Below are positions 16,072-24,880 of a stretch of DNA of 64,000 nucleotides, in pieces. The number at the start of each line of letters is the position of its first letter. Positions within the stretch are counted from its first letter, which is position 1. The notes below the pieces were generated by a model that was given only the letters and a program-made list of their open reading frames with translations, searched no databases and was not told the origin of the DNA. The translations under genes and the position numbers were made by a program. The stretch comes from JAFMJV01 sp034436555 (lineage in GTDB: Bacteria; Chloroflexota; Limnocylindria; Limnocylindrales; CSP1-4): the NCBI GenBank assembly GCA_034436555.1, contig DAOTUU010000054.1, positions 62,001 to 126,000 on the forward strand, read 5' to 3'.

Positions 16072-17244
16072 TCACGCGGGCGGCGCCGCCTGCGGACCGA
16101 CCGAACCCGTCCGGGGCAGCACCCGAAGCGCCAGCAGGCCCGCCACCACCGTCCCGGTGGAGGTAACGAGGATGAGACCCGAGGCGCCCGCGACCTCCAG
16201 CAGGATTCCGGCCAGCAGCCCGGTGCCGATGCCCGCGATGCCGGTCGTCATGGCGTTCAGGTTCTGGGCGGTCGCCTGGAGTGACGCCGGCAGCAGCACC
16301 CCGAGCGCCAGGACCGAGGCCACCGTGAGGCCCGCATAGGACAGGCCCGTCAACAGGCGCACCCCGATCATCTGGGTCGGGTCCGTCATCAGCGCCAGCG
16401 TCCAACCGCAGGCGCCCATGAGCAGCGCGCCTCCCAGGAACAGCCGGCGGAGGCCGATCCGGCGAGCGAGCCAGCCCGCCGCGATGAACCCCGGGACCTC
16501 CGCAAGGGATTCCATGCCCGCCACCAGGGCGACATCGCTCGCGGTGCCGCCCAGCTCCTCGATGCGCAGCGGCAGGTACGTGAACACCGTGAGCAGACCG
16601 CCGAGACCGAGACCCAGCGTGAGCAGCACGAGCGGCAGGCGCGGCTGCACCGCGAACGCCTCGCCCATCGCCCCGGTCCGGCGGTGCACGACCGGTCCAG
16701 CGACGGCCGTGCGCCCCGCATCCGGGATGTGGCGGCTCGCGACGAGCAGCAGCAGGAAGGTCGCCGCCGCCACCAGCGGGGCCGGTCCGTAGCCGGTCAC
16801 GTCGTACGCGAAGCCGCTGGCGATCGCGGCGACGCCGAAGCCCAGGCTGAGCAGCAGCCGCAGTCGCCCGAAGTCACCTCGACCGGCGAGCCGGACCGCG
16901 TTCACCGCGACCGCATCCGACGTGGGCATGAGCGTGTTCGAGAGGCCTGCGAACGCGACCCAGGAGAGCGCCGTGACGAGCGGCAGGACGCTCCACCCGA
17001 ACAGGGCGAGCGCGAGGGCGGAGCCGAGCGCGGCGAGCATCAGCACGCGCGAGCGACCCAGCACGGAGTCGCCGAGATGACCCCACATCGGTGCCGCGAC
17101 GACCCCGGCGGCTGACGACAGGGCAAGGATGAGCCCGATCGTCCCATCGTCGAAGCCCTTGTCCGAGAGCATCACGGTCTGGAACGGGACGAGGATGCCC
17201 ATGCCGATGCCGAGCGCGAGAAAGACCGTCCGGATGGGGACCAT
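16072..17244 (-). CDS. MFS transporter
   Basis: 390-residue major facilitator with about 12 transmembrane helices. The loop 2-3 motif appears as GHLGDSVLGRSR and the later repeat as GWLARRIGLRRLF. The fold resembles MFS_1-like/LacY-type sugar or drug carriers, but the substrate cannot be inferred. The ATG at 17244 sits seven bases after a -10 element TAGCAT (17257-17252), giving a leaderless transcript and marking it as separate from the hydrogenase operon upstream. A start 102 codons upstream that would overlap hypA is rejected. Confidence 0.88.
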   Translation of the reverse strand: MVPIRTVFLALGIGMGILVPFQTVMLSDKGFDDGTIGLILALSSAAGVVAAPMWGHLGDSVLGRSRVLMLAALGSALALALFGWSVLPLVTALSWVAFAGLSNTLMPTSDAVAVNAVRLAGRGDFGRLRLLLSLGFGVAAIASGFAYDVTGYGPAPLVAAATFLLLLVASRHIPDAGRTAVAGPVVHRRTGAMGEAFAVQPRLPLVLLTLGLGLGGLLTVFTYLPLRIEELGGTASDVALVAGMESLAEVPGFIAAGWLARRIGLRRLFLGGALLMGACGWTLALMTDPTQMIGVRLLTGLSYAGLTVASVLALGVLLPASLQATAQNLNAMTTGIAGIGTGLLAGILLEVAGASGLILVTSTGTVVAGLLALRVLPRTGSVGPQAAPPA

Positions 17245-17251
17245 GCGACCG

Positions 17252-17257
17252 ATGCTA
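17252..17257 (-). promoter_or_regulatory. -10 element for the MFS gene (leaderless layout)
   Basis: TAGCAT on the minus strand, seven bases before the ATG at 17244. The stretch from 17262 to 17333 is built from GCGGGCGACCGGCCC-type direct repeats. Confidence 0.5.
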
Positions 17258-17333
17258 TCGGGTCGGCACGACGACCGGCCCGGCGGGCGACCGGCCCCGG
17301 CGCGGGCGACCGGCCCGGCGCGGATCACCGGCC

Positions 17334-17675
17334 CTACGGGACGGTGATCACCTCGACGAGCTCCAGTTCCGGCGTCGCGGGCGTCCTGCGCAGCGTGCCG
17401 CAGCCCGGACACACCGCCTGCGTGGGTCCGATGACGTCGTCGTGGGCGAGCGCACCGTCGAAGCCGCAGTCGCACACCAGGCGGATGTCGAACGGTTCCG
17501 CCTCGAGGGCCGCGTCGGCGAGCGGATCGCCCGAGGTGAGCAGCGACCATGCCTGGGCCAGGGCACCGTCGGGGAAGGTCGTCGCATGGCGGACGCGGAC
17601 GCGCCGGACGGTCGTGCCGCCGGCGCGCGCCCGGACCGCATCCACGAGGTCGGCGACCAGCGAGACCTCATGCAT
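17334..17675 (-). CDS. hypA: Hydrogenase nickel incorporation protein HypA
   Basis: 113-residue zinc protein that, with HypB, delivers nickel to the large subunit of [NiFe] hydrogenase. It begins MHEVSLV, where the N-terminal Met-His-Glu holds nickel. The zinc site reads CDC then CPGC; the first pair is C-x-C instead of the usual C-x2-C, an oddity worth noting. It is last in the hox operon and overlaps the protease gene by 8 bp. No hypB, C, D, E or F is present in the window, so those must lie elsewhere. Confidence 0.92.
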   Translation of the reverse strand: MHEVSLVADLVDAVRARAGGTTVRRVRVRHATTFPDGALAQAWSLLTSGDPLADAALEAEPFDIRLVCDCGFDGALAHDDVIGPTQAVCPGCGTLRRTPATPELELVEVITVP

Positions 17676-18186
17676 CCGCGCGCCCCTCCACGATCGCGAC
17701 CACCGCCTCGATCGCCGCGGGGAGCGCGTCGGCCACCGCCGGCGAGAGCGGATCCCCGGGTTCCAGTGCCAGCGCGCCCACGCTCACCACCCAGGCCTCC
17801 GGCGCGCGACCGTACAGTTCCCGGGACAGGGCCAGCAGGGCACCGGGCGCCACGCGGTGGGAGAGGACGTCGCCGCCCGCGGCGGCGGCATCCAGGCGGC
17901 GCACCGCGACCCTGCCGGGCGGTGCACCCACCTCCGCGTCCACGAGCACCACGAGGGTCGCGTCCGCGAGATCCCGGGCCAGCTCCGGGACCAGCTGCTG
18001 ATGCCACGTGGCGCGCGCGCCCGCCAGGCGCAGATCGGTGGACACCCGTTCCACCACATGCCAGCCCAGGGCATCGTCACCCCGGAGCGTGTTGCCGATG
18101 CCCAGGACCAGGACGCCGGACGCGCCCGCGGCGAGCGTTCCGGACGCGCCCGCGGCGAGCGCCCCGGCCGTCGCGCCCCCGGTCAC
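17668..18186 (-). CDS. [NiFe] hydrogenase maturation protease
   Basis: 172-residue HyaD/HybD/HoxW-type endopeptidase that trims the C-terminus of the hydrogenase large subunit after nickel insertion. The core motif GIGNTLRGDDALGWHV (about residues 29-44) carries the metal-binding Asp, and the later LVDAEVG and SHRVAPG segments are family-typical. The N-terminal 25 residues are an added AAGASG repeat encoded by a duplicated 24-bp unit (18118-18168), probably non-functional. It overlaps hoxH by 4 bp and hypA by 8 bp, and its substrate is presumably the adjacent HoxH. Confidence 0.92.
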   Translation of the reverse strand: MTGGATAGALAAGASGTLAAGASGVLVLGIGNTLRGDDALGWHVVERVSTDLRLAGARATWHQQLVPELARDLADATLVVLVDAEVGAPPGRVAVRRLDAAAAGGDVLSHRVAPGALLALSRELYGRAPEAWVVSVGALALEPGDPLSPAVADALPAAIEAVVAIVEGRADA

Positions 18187-19619
18187 CCGGCCGAGGCGTC
18201 CCGCGCCAGGGTGTCCATGACCGTCCCGTCCGGCCCGATCAGCTCGATGCGCAGGGGCATCTCACCCAGGGCGTGCGTGGAGCAGGAGAGGCACGGGTCA
18301 TAGCACCGGATGACCGCCTCCACGCGGTTGAGCATCGGCTCCGTGAGCGCCTGGCTGCGGACATGGTGGCGCGCCACCTGGAGCACCGCCCGGTTCATGG
18401 CCATGTTGTTGTGACCCGTCGCGATGACCAGGTTCACCCATTGGACGATGCCGTCCTCGTCCACCCGGTAGTGGTGCATCAGCGTGCCGCGGGGGGCCTC
18501 GGACACGCCGATCCCCTCCAGCCGGTTGATGTCCGCGCGCGACCGGACGTGCGGGTCCAGGATCGCCGGGTCGCGCAGCAGCTGCTCGATCTTCTCGATG
18601 CTGTGGAGCGTGTCGATGAGGCGCGCATAGTGGTAGTGGAACGATGACGTCGCGATGCGGCCCACCCGCCGGCGGAACTCCAGGAGCTCCTCGTCCGCAC
18701 GCGGCGTGCCCATGCCGTCGGCCACGTTCACGCGCGCCAGGGGACCCACACGGTAGAGGCCGTCGGGATAGCCGAGGGGCTTCCAGTAGACCGACTTGAG
18801 GTACGACCACGGCTCCACCGCCTCGCCGATGACCTCGTTGAACCGCTTGGGGTCCAGCCGGTCCGCGAGATGGCTGCCGTCCGCGTCGACCACCCGCAGC
18901 CAGCCGTCGTAGTGCTCCACATCGCCCCGTCGGTCGACCAGGCCCATGAACGCGGAGCGGAAGTTGCCGAAGGTGGCGGCCGCCTCCTCCCAGCGCAGCA
19001 TGTCCGTCTTGTACCAGGCGATCGCCCGCTCGACTGCGGCGATCGCCTCCGGTGCGCCCGCCAGGATCCGATCGCGCACCTCGCTGGTGAGCGGCTCGGC
19101 CATGCCTCCGGGCACGATGCCGCCGGGGTGGATGCGCTTGCCGCCGATCCACTCGATGATCTGCTGGCCCCATCGGCGCAGGCCGATGCCGTCCCTCGCG
19201 AGTCCCGGGTTCGCCGCCGCGAGGGCCAGGATGTTGCGCTTCGCCGGGTCCGCGTCGAACCCGAACAGCAGGTCCGGCGAGGACAGGTGGAAGAACGACA
19301 GCGCGTTCGACTGCACGACCTGGCCCAGGTTGATGATCCGCCGCAGGTTGGCGCCCGTGGGCGGCGGCTCGACGGCGAGGATGTCGTCCACGGCCTTGGC
19401 GGACGCGACGAGATGGCTCACGGGGCAGATGCCGCAGATGCGCGCCATGATGGCGGGCATCTCGTGCACCGGGCGGCCCTGGGTGATCCGCTCGAAACCG
19501 CGGAACTGCGTCACATGGAACTGCGCGTCGGCGACCTCGCCCCGATCGTCCAGGTGGATGGTGATCTTGGAGTGCCCCTCGATCCGGGTGACCGGGTCGA
19601 TGACGATGGTCTGGCTCAT
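18183..19619 (-). CDS. hoxH: NAD-reducing [NiFe] hydrogenase large subunit HoxH
   Basis: 478 residues, holding the Ni-Fe active site that splits or forms H2. The four nickel cysteines are in RICGICPVSH (Cys62 and Cys65) and DPCLSCSTH (Cys443 and Cys446, His449). The 29 residues after His449 are the peptide removed by the maturation protease. Together with HoxEFUY this matches the group 3d bidirectional NAD(H)-linked type. It lies 9 bp after hoxY and overlaps the protease gene by 4 bp. All key residues are present, so an active enzyme is expected if the remaining Hyp factors exist elsewhere. Confidence 0.97.
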   Translation of the reverse strand: MSQTIVIDPVTRIEGHSKITIHLDDRGEVADAQFHVTQFRGFERITQGRPVHEMPAIMARICGICPVSHLVASAKAVDDILAVEPPPTGANLRRIINLGQVVQSNALSFFHLSSPDLLFGFDADPAKRNILALAAANPGLARDGIGLRRWGQQIIEWIGGKRIHPGGIVPGGMAEPLTSEVRDRILAGAPEAIAAVERAIAWYKTDMLRWEEAAATFGNFRSAFMGLVDRRGDVEHYDGWLRVVDADGSHLADRLDPKRFNEVIGEAVEPWSYLKSVYWKPLGYPDGLYRVGPLARVNVADGMGTPRADEELLEFRRRVGRIATSSFHYHYARLIDTLHSIEKIEQLLRDPAILDPHVRSRADINRLEGIGVSEAPRGTLMHHYRVDEDGIVQWVNLVIATGHNNMAMNRAVLQVARHHVRSQALTEPMLNRVEAVIRCYDPCLSCSTHALGEMPLRIELIGPDGTVMDTLARDASAG

Positions 19620-19628
19620 GGCGCTCCC

Positions 19629-20159
19629 TCAGCGTCCGAAGCGGGCGCCCGTCGCCTCCGGGACGCGCCCGGAGAGCAGGTCGTCGAGCACCGAGTAGAT
19701 GAGGTCCGCCGACGGCGGGCAGCCGGGCAGGAACACGTCCACCTTGATGACCCGATGGACCGGGCGACAGGTGGGCAGCAGCGCCGGCACCACCTCGAGC
19801 GGGATGCGCGGCGAGAGCGTCACGTTCTCGAGGTAGGCGCGCTCCAGCAGCGGTCCCGGCCCGATGGGGTTGCGCATGCCGGGCACGTTGGAGGTCACGG
19901 CGCAGTCCCCGAAGGCGATGATCGTCTTCGTGCGCTCGCGGACCATCCTGATCTTGTGCAGGTCCTCCTCGCTGGACACGGCCCCCTCCACGAGGCACAC
20001 GTCCACGTCCTCGGGATACGTCTTGACGTCGACGAGCGGGCTGTACACGAGGTCCGCGCGCCCGAAGATGTCCAGCAGGCGCTCGTCGAGGTCCAGCAGC
20101 GACATGTGGCAGCCGGAGCATCCGTCGAGCCAGACGGTGGCGATCCTCGGCCGGCTCAC
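19629..20159 (-). CDS. hoxY: NAD-reducing [NiFe] hydrogenase small subunit HoxY
   Basis: 176-residue small subunit that carries the proximal 4Fe-4S cluster between HoxH and the diaphorase. The ligands lie in DGCSGCHMS (Cys14 and Cys17), GDCAVTSN and PGCPPSADLI. The GTG start overlaps the hoxU stop in a GTGA; longer readings upstream are hoxU sequence in another frame. The short form without medial or distal clusters and without a Tat signal is as expected for a cytoplasmic group 3d enzyme. Confidence 0.95.
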   Translation of the reverse strand: MSRPRIATVWLDGCSGCHMSLLDLDERLLDIFGRADLVYSPLVDVKTYPEDVDVCLVEGAVSSEEDLHKIRMVRERTKTIIAFGDCAVTSNVPGMRNPIGPGPLLERAYLENVTLSPRIPLEVVPALLPTCRPVHRVIKVDVFLPGCPPSADLIYSVLDDLLSGRVPEATGARFGR

Positions 20160-20869
20160 AGCCCACGCTCCTCTTGGACGACCCGCAGCCAGGGCAGGAA
20201 CGGGCGGCGATCCTTGCTCCCGGTCCCGACCGCCCGACCCTTCTCGAACAGGGCACCGGTGGGACAGACCTGGACGCACTTGCCGCAGCTGGTGCAGGTG
20301 GGCGACTCGCCCCAGGGGATGCCCATGTCCGTCTGGACCCGGACCTCCAGGCCGCGGTGCATCACGTCCCAGGTGTGGGCGCCCTCGATCTCGTCGCACA
20401 CGCGCACGCACCGGAGGCACAGGATGCAGCGGTTGTGGTCGATGGCGAACAGCCGGTGGCTCGCGTCGATGGTCACGATGGGGCTGATGCGCGGCGCATC
20501 GAAGTGGGTCATGCCCAGGCTCTCCGCCATCCCCTGCAGCTCGCAGTGGTTGTTCGCGACACACACCGCGCACACGTGGTTGCGCTCCACGAACAGCATC
20601 TCGGTGACCGACTGCCGATACTCCTGGAGCTGATCGGAATGGGCGACGACCTCCATGCCCTCCGCGATGCGGGTCATGCAGGCCGCCGCCAGCCTGGGCT
20701 GGCCCACGATCTCCACCATGCACAGGCGGCACGCGCCGCGGTCGTGGATGCCCTGGAGGTGGCACAGCCCGGGGATGTCGATGCCGTTCTCCTCGGCCAC
20801 GGCCATGATCGTCTGGCCCTCCGAGCCGGCCACGTCCCGGCCATCGATCGTGAGCGTGAGGACGGTCAT
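20156..20869 (-). CDS. hoxU: Hydrogenase diaphorase iron-sulfur subunit HoxU
   Basis: 237 residues homologous to the N-terminus of complex I NuoG. In order: a 2Fe-2S plant-ferredoxin domain (CHLQGIHDRGACRLC, about residues 36-50), the His-Cys3 4Fe-4S site (HVCAVCVANNHCELQ), and two ferredoxin 4Fe-4S motifs (CILCLRCVRVC and CTSCGKCVQVC). It wires electrons between HoxF and HoxY. The ATGA overlap with hoxF sets the start. Confidence 0.96.
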   Translation of the reverse strand: MTVLTLTIDGRDVAGSEGQTIMAVAEENGIDIPGLCHLQGIHDRGACRLCMVEIVGQPRLAAACMTRIAEGMEVVAHSDQLQEYRQSVTEMLFVERNHVCAVCVANNHCELQGMAESLGMTHFDAPRISPIVTIDASHRLFAIDHNRCILCLRCVRVCDEIEGAHTWDVMHRGLEVRVQTDMGIPWGESPTCTSCGKCVQVCPTGALFEKGRAVGTGSKDRRPFLPWLRVVQEERGL

Positions 20870-22524
20870 GCCATCACCTCCACCGGCGTGATGGTGCACA
20901 CGCCGGCCGGGCATCGCCTGTCCACGATGTGGGCGAGGTACTCGTCCCGGAAGTAGCGCAGCGTGCTGAAGATCGGGTTCGGGGCGCCCTGGCCCAGGCC
21001 GCACAGCGACAGCCGCTGCACGACGTGGGCGAGGCGCTCCAGCTGGCCGAGCGTGTCCAGCGTGGCCTCGCCCTTCGTGATCGAGTCGAGCAGCATCCAC
21101 AGCTGGGTCGTGCCCACGCGGCAGGGCACGCACTTGCCGCACGACTCCTCGCGGCAGAAGTCCTGGAAGTACTTGGCGACATCGACCATGCAGGACGTGT
21201 CGTCCATCACGATCATGCCGCCCGATCCCATGAACGAGCCGAGCTCGACGAGCGACTCGTAGGTCACGGGGATGTCCAGGTACTCCGCGGGGATGCAGCC
21301 CCCGGAGGGCCCACCGGTCTGGACCGCCTTGAACGGCCGTCCGTCGATGATGCCGCCGCCGATGTCGAACACGATCTCCCGGAGCGTCATGCCCATGGGC
21401 ACCTCGACGAGGCCCGTGTTCACGACGCGTCCGGCCAGCGCGAACACCTTGGTGCCCTTGCTCTTCCCCTCGCCGATCGCGGCGTACCAGTCCGCTCCCT
21501 TGCGCAGGATGGCCGGCACGTTGGCGAGGGTCTCCACGTTGTTGATGAGCGTGGGGCAGCCGAACAGGCCCGCCACGGCGGGATAGGGAGGCCGCGGGCG
21601 CGGATTGCCGCGCTTGCCCTCGATGGACGCGATGAGCGCGGTCTCCTCGCCGCACACGAAGGCACCCGCACCGAGCCGGATCTGGACGTCGAAGCTGAAC
21701 GACGTCTCCGCGATGCCGTTGCCCAGCCACCCGGCGCGCTGCGCGCTGCGGATGGCCGCCCGGAGCCGCGCCACCGCCAGCGGGTACTCCGCGCGGCAGT
21801 AGATGTAGCCCTCGGTGGCCTGGACCGCATACGCCGCGATGGACATCCCCTCCAGGATCCGGAAGGGGTCGCTCTCGAGGACGGAGCGATCCATGAACGC
21901 GCCCGGGTCGCCCTCGTCGGCGTTGCAGATGACGAACCTGCGGGAGCCCTCGGCCTTGGCGACCGTGGTCCACTTGAGGCCGGTCGGGTAGCCCGCCCCG
22001 CCCCGGCCGCGCAGGCCGCTGCGGGTGATCTCGTCGCGGACCTCCGTGGCGCTCATCTCCGTGAGCACCCTCGTGAGCCCCTGGTAGCCGCCCCGGGCGA
22101 CATAGTCATCGAGGCTCTCCGGGTCCACGCGCCCGAAGTTCTCCGTGGCCACCCGGAGCTGCTTCTCGAAGAAGGGCCCCTGGGGGACCCGCGGGCTGTC
22201 CGGCTCCAGCGTCCGGAGCGCCTCCACGATCGGCCCCACGGTCTCCGGCGTCACCTTGCCGAACAGCCGACCGGTCTCGGGGATCTCCACGAGCGGACCC
22301 GCCGCGCACAGGCCGAGGCAGCCGACGCGCTTGACGGTCACGTCCGTGATGCCCGCGTCGGTCACCGATTCCACGAGGCGCTGGGTGATCTCGCGCGCCT
22401 GCGCGGAGGCGCAGCTCGCCGCCTCGCACACGAATGCGGATGCGCGCGCCGGCCCCTCGGCGACGACCTCCGTCGCGGGTCGGCGTCGGGGCGGCCGTGC
22501 GGCCGCGGACTGCTCGGCGGTCAT
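20866..22524 (-). CDS. hoxF: Hydrogenase diaphorase NAD(H)/FMN subunit HoxF
   Basis: 552 residues combining NuoE-like and NuoF-like parts. The N-terminal third has a thioredoxin-like 2Fe-2S site (CEAASCASAQ and CLGLCAAG). The NuoF core follows with NADH-binding GRGGAGYPTGLKW, FMN-binding GAGAFVCGEETALIASIEG and the 4Fe-4S motif ESCGKCVPCRVG. It is where NAD+ or NADH exchanges electrons. The start ATG overlaps the hoxE stop in an ATGA, and the first 25 residues are an Arg/Ala-rich lead with no domain. All cofactor motifs are intact. Confidence 0.97.
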   Translation of the reverse strand: MTAEQSAAARPPRRRPATEVVAEGPARASAFVCEAASCASAQAREITQRLVESVTDAGITDVTVKRVGCLGLCAAGPLVEIPETGRLFGKVTPETVGPIVEALRTLEPDSPRVPQGPFFEKQLRVATENFGRVDPESLDDYVARGGYQGLTRVLTEMSATEVRDEITRSGLRGRGGAGYPTGLKWTTVAKAEGSRRFVICNADEGDPGAFMDRSVLESDPFRILEGMSIAAYAVQATEGYIYCRAEYPLAVARLRAAIRSAQRAGWLGNGIAETSFSFDVQIRLGAGAFVCGEETALIASIEGKRGNPRPRPPYPAVAGLFGCPTLINNVETLANVPAILRKGADWYAAIGEGKSKGTKVFALAGRVVNTGLVEVPMGMTLREIVFDIGGGIIDGRPFKAVQTGGPSGGCIPAEYLDIPVTYESLVELGSFMGSGGMIVMDDTSCMVDVAKYFQDFCREESCGKCVPCRVGTTQLWMLLDSITKGEATLDTLGQLERLAHVVQRLSLCGLGQGAPNPIFSTLRYFRDEYLAHIVDRRCPAGVCTITPVEVMA

Positions 22525-23015
22525 GGCAGCGCCTCCAGCTGCGCCACGAGCTCCGCACCGCTGACCTTGCCCCGGACCTCGCCGTCCACGATGACCGCGG
22601 GTGCCAGGCTGCATGCTCCCAGGCAGCGGGCCGTCAGCAGCGACACCGCGCCGTCCTCGGTGGTCGTCTTGGGTCTCACATGGAGACCCTGGTCGAGGCT
22701 GGCCAGGATGTCCTTGGCGCCGTTGATGTAGCAGGCCGTGCCCGTGCACACGACGCAGGTGTGCCGGCCCTGCGGCCGGAGCGTGAAGTAGGAGTAGAAC
22801 GTCGCCACGCCGAAGACGCGCGAATGGGGGACGCCGAGGGTGTCTCCCACGTAGTGCAGCGCGTCGGCGTCCAGGAACCCGAACGCCTCCTGGGCCGCAT
22901 GGAGGGCCTCGATGAGCGCCTCCGGCCGGTCGCCGAGGCGGCGCATCCGGGTCTCGACGATCTTCCAGCGCTTGTCGTCGCTGGGTGCGGCGGGCTTGGC
23001 GGACAGGACGGGCAT
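22521..23015 (-). CDS. hoxE: Hydrogenase diaphorase subunit HoxE
   Basis: 164-residue NuoE-like 2Fe-2S protein; the likely cluster ligands are Cys90, Cys95, Cys131 and Cys135 (VVCTGTACY and RCLGACS). It is the fifth subunit that marks the HoxEFUYH form and may link the enzyme to other electron carriers. RBS GGAGG stands just before the ATG at 23015. It opens the operon; a candidate -10 element TAGCAT lies at 23160-23155. Confidence 0.95.
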   Translation of the reverse strand: MPVLSAKPAAPSDDKRWKIVETRMRRLGDRPEALIEALHAAQEAFGFLDADALHYVGDTLGVPHSRVFGVATFYSYFTLRPQGRHTCVVCTGTACYINGAKDILASLDQGLHVRPKTTTEDGAVSLLTARCLGACSLAPAVIVDGEVRGKVSGAELVAQLEALP

Positions 23016-23363
23016 GGGCCCTCCTCGGGCTGGGCGCCCGGTCCGGGTTGAACCGATGGTCGTGGCCCGGGCGGACGCGTGTCGTTCGGACGCCCGCGGG
23101 ACGTGCTGTGCGCGCCTTCCGGAGCGGACATGACCACCCGAGGGGTCACCACCGATGCTAGGCGGGGCCGTGTGGCGGGCGCGCGGTCCGGCCCGACCGT
23201 GGCGACGGGCGGAACGTCCCGCTTCGAGGGGGCCAGTGGCCCTTCCGACCCCTTCCCGTCCCACGCGCGCCTGTGCCGGATGGCCGGAGATGCGCCACGA
23301 TACGCGGCGTCCAGGGCCACGTTCCGCGTCCTCGCAGCCCCCCGCCATCCAGGAGCCCCGCCC
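23016..23363. promoter_or_regulatory. Divergent intergenic region between hoxE and the DUF2252 gene
   Basis: No gene. On the minus strand a -10 element TAGCAT (23160-23155) would start the hox mRNA near 23148, leaving a leader of about 130 nt. The imperfect palindrome TGACCACCCGAGGGGTCA (23131-23148) sits exactly at that predicted start and could be an operator. A CGGGCG/CGCCCG hairpin lies within the leader. The plus-strand promoter for the DUF2252 gene is not clear. Confidence 0.4.
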
Positions 23364-24812
23364 ATGAGCGACCCGACCCGCATCACCTCGCCCGAGCTGC
23401 TCGAGGCCGCCTGGCGTCCCGACCAGCCGCCCGGTGACGTGTGGACGCCCCGCCCGTGGGTGGCGCCCCGGGTGCGGATGGAGGAGGGCCGGGCCGCCCG
23501 CAAGCGGGTGAGGCGCTCCAGTCACGCGGAGCTGTCGCTGCCGACCGATCGCGATCCGATCGCCATCCTGTCCGCGCAGGAGGCCGACCGACTGCCCGAC
23601 CTGCTGCCCCTGCGCCACCAGCGGATGGCCGACTCGGCCTTCGCGTACTACCGGGGCACGCCCGCCGTGATGGCCGCGGACCTCGCGGGGACGCCCCGCA
23701 CGGACATCATCGTGCAGGCGTCCGGCGATGCGCACCTGGCCAACTTCGGCCTGTTCGCGTCCCCCGAGCGCAGGCTCGTGTTCGACGCCAACGACTTCGA
23801 CGAGACGCTGCCCGCGCCCTGGGAGTGGGATGTCAAGCGGCTGGCCACATCGATGGTCATCGCGGGGCGGGCCAACGGCGACACGCGGGCGCAGAACCGC
23901 AGCGCGGCCCAGGCGTCGGTGCGCGCCTACCGCGAGGCGATGGCGGAGTTCGCGACGATGCGCCTGCTGGACGTGTGGTACCTGCACATCGGCGAGACGG
24001 AGATCCGCGACCTGGCGCTGGCCTGGTTCGCAGGCGATCCGGGGATGCAGCGACGCCGCGCGCGCCTGGAGGCGCTGTTCGCGGAGGCGCGATCCAAGGA
24101 CGCGCTCCGGGCCGCCGCCAAGCTGACCACCCTCGTGGATGGCCGGCGGATCCTGGTCGAGGACCCGCCGGTGCTCCAGCACGTCGAGCTGCCGGGCGGG
24201 CCGGAGGGCCTGCGGCGGGCCTTCGAGGCATACCGCGCGTCGATGTCCGACAACCGGCGCGAGTTCCTGGAGCGCTACCGGTTCGGGGACGTGGCGCTCA
24301 AGGTCGTGGGCGTGGGCAGCGTGGGCACGCGCTGCTTCGTGGTGGTGCTGCTGGGCCGCGACGAGGACGACCCGCTGTTCCTCCAGGTCAAGGAGGCCAC
24401 CGCGTCCGTGCTGGAGGTGGCCGCCGAGACCAGCGAGTACGCCCACCACGGCCAGCGCGTGGTCGTCGGCCAGCGCCTGATGCAGGCCACCCCGGACATC
24501 TTCCTGGGCTGGAGCACGGGGCCGGGCGGACGTCACTTCTACTTCCGCCAGCTGTGGGACATGAAGGGGTCGGTGGACATCGCGGCGCTGCGCCCGGAGG
24601 GCCTCGCGTTCTACGGCGCGCTGTGCGCGCGGGTCCTGGCGCGGGCGCACGCGCGGAGCGGCGATGCGGTCGCCATCAGCGCGTACCTGGGCTCCCAGGA
24701 CACCTTCGACGGCGCCGTGGCCGACTACGCGGAGGCGTACGCGGATCTCAACGAGCGCGACCACGCGGCCTATCAGGCGGCCGTGGCGGAGGGACGCGTG
24801 GCGGTGCCCTGA
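23364..24812 (+). CDS. DUF2252 family protein
   Basis: 482 residues of the widespread but uncharacterised DUF2252 family, distantly kinase-like in fold. Recognisable family stretches are FAYYRGTPAVMAADL (about residues 92-106), SGDAHLANFGLFASPE with the conserved DAHLxNFG, VFDANDFDETLPAPWEWDVKRLA, and YFRQLWDMKG near the C-terminus. The DAHLANFG and FDxNDFDE pair parallels the catalytic and metal loops of aminoglycoside-kinase-like enzymes, but no substrate is known. RBS AGGAG precedes the ATG at 23364. The AI-2E-family gene starts 68 bp later and may be co-transcribed. Confidence 0.88.
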   Translation: MSDPTRITSPELLEAAWRPDQPPGDVWTPRPWVAPRVRMEEGRAARKRVRRSSHAELSLPTDRDPIAILSAQEADRLPDLLPLRHQRMADSAFAYYRGTPAVMAADLAGTPRTDIIVQASGDAHLANFGLFASPERRLVFDANDFDETLPAPWEWDVKRLATSMVIAGRANGDTRAQNRSAAQASVRAYREAMAEFATMRLLDVWYLHIGETEIRDLALAWFAGDPGMQRRRARLEALFAEARSKDALRAAAKLTTLVDGRRILVEDPPVLQHVELPGGPEGLRRAFEAYRASMSDNRREFLERYRFGDVALKVVGVGSVGTRCFVVVLLGRDEDDPLFLQVKEATASVLEVAAETSEYAHHGQRVVVGQRLMQATPDIFLGWSTGPGGRHFYFRQLWDMKGSVDIAALRPEGLAFYGALCARVLARAHARSGDAVAISAYLGSQDTFDGAVADYAEAYADLNERDHAAYQAAVAEGRVAVP

Positions 24813-24880
24813 GGCATCATGCGATCCGCCGGGGATCGCGCGGTGGAGGGACTCGGGTGCCGGCGCAGGGAGTGGAGCGG

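Noticed and set aside
16072..17550. 492-codon form of the MFS gene starting inside hypA
   Set aside because: The extra 102 residues are Arg/Gly-rich and upstream of the -10 element at 17257-17252.
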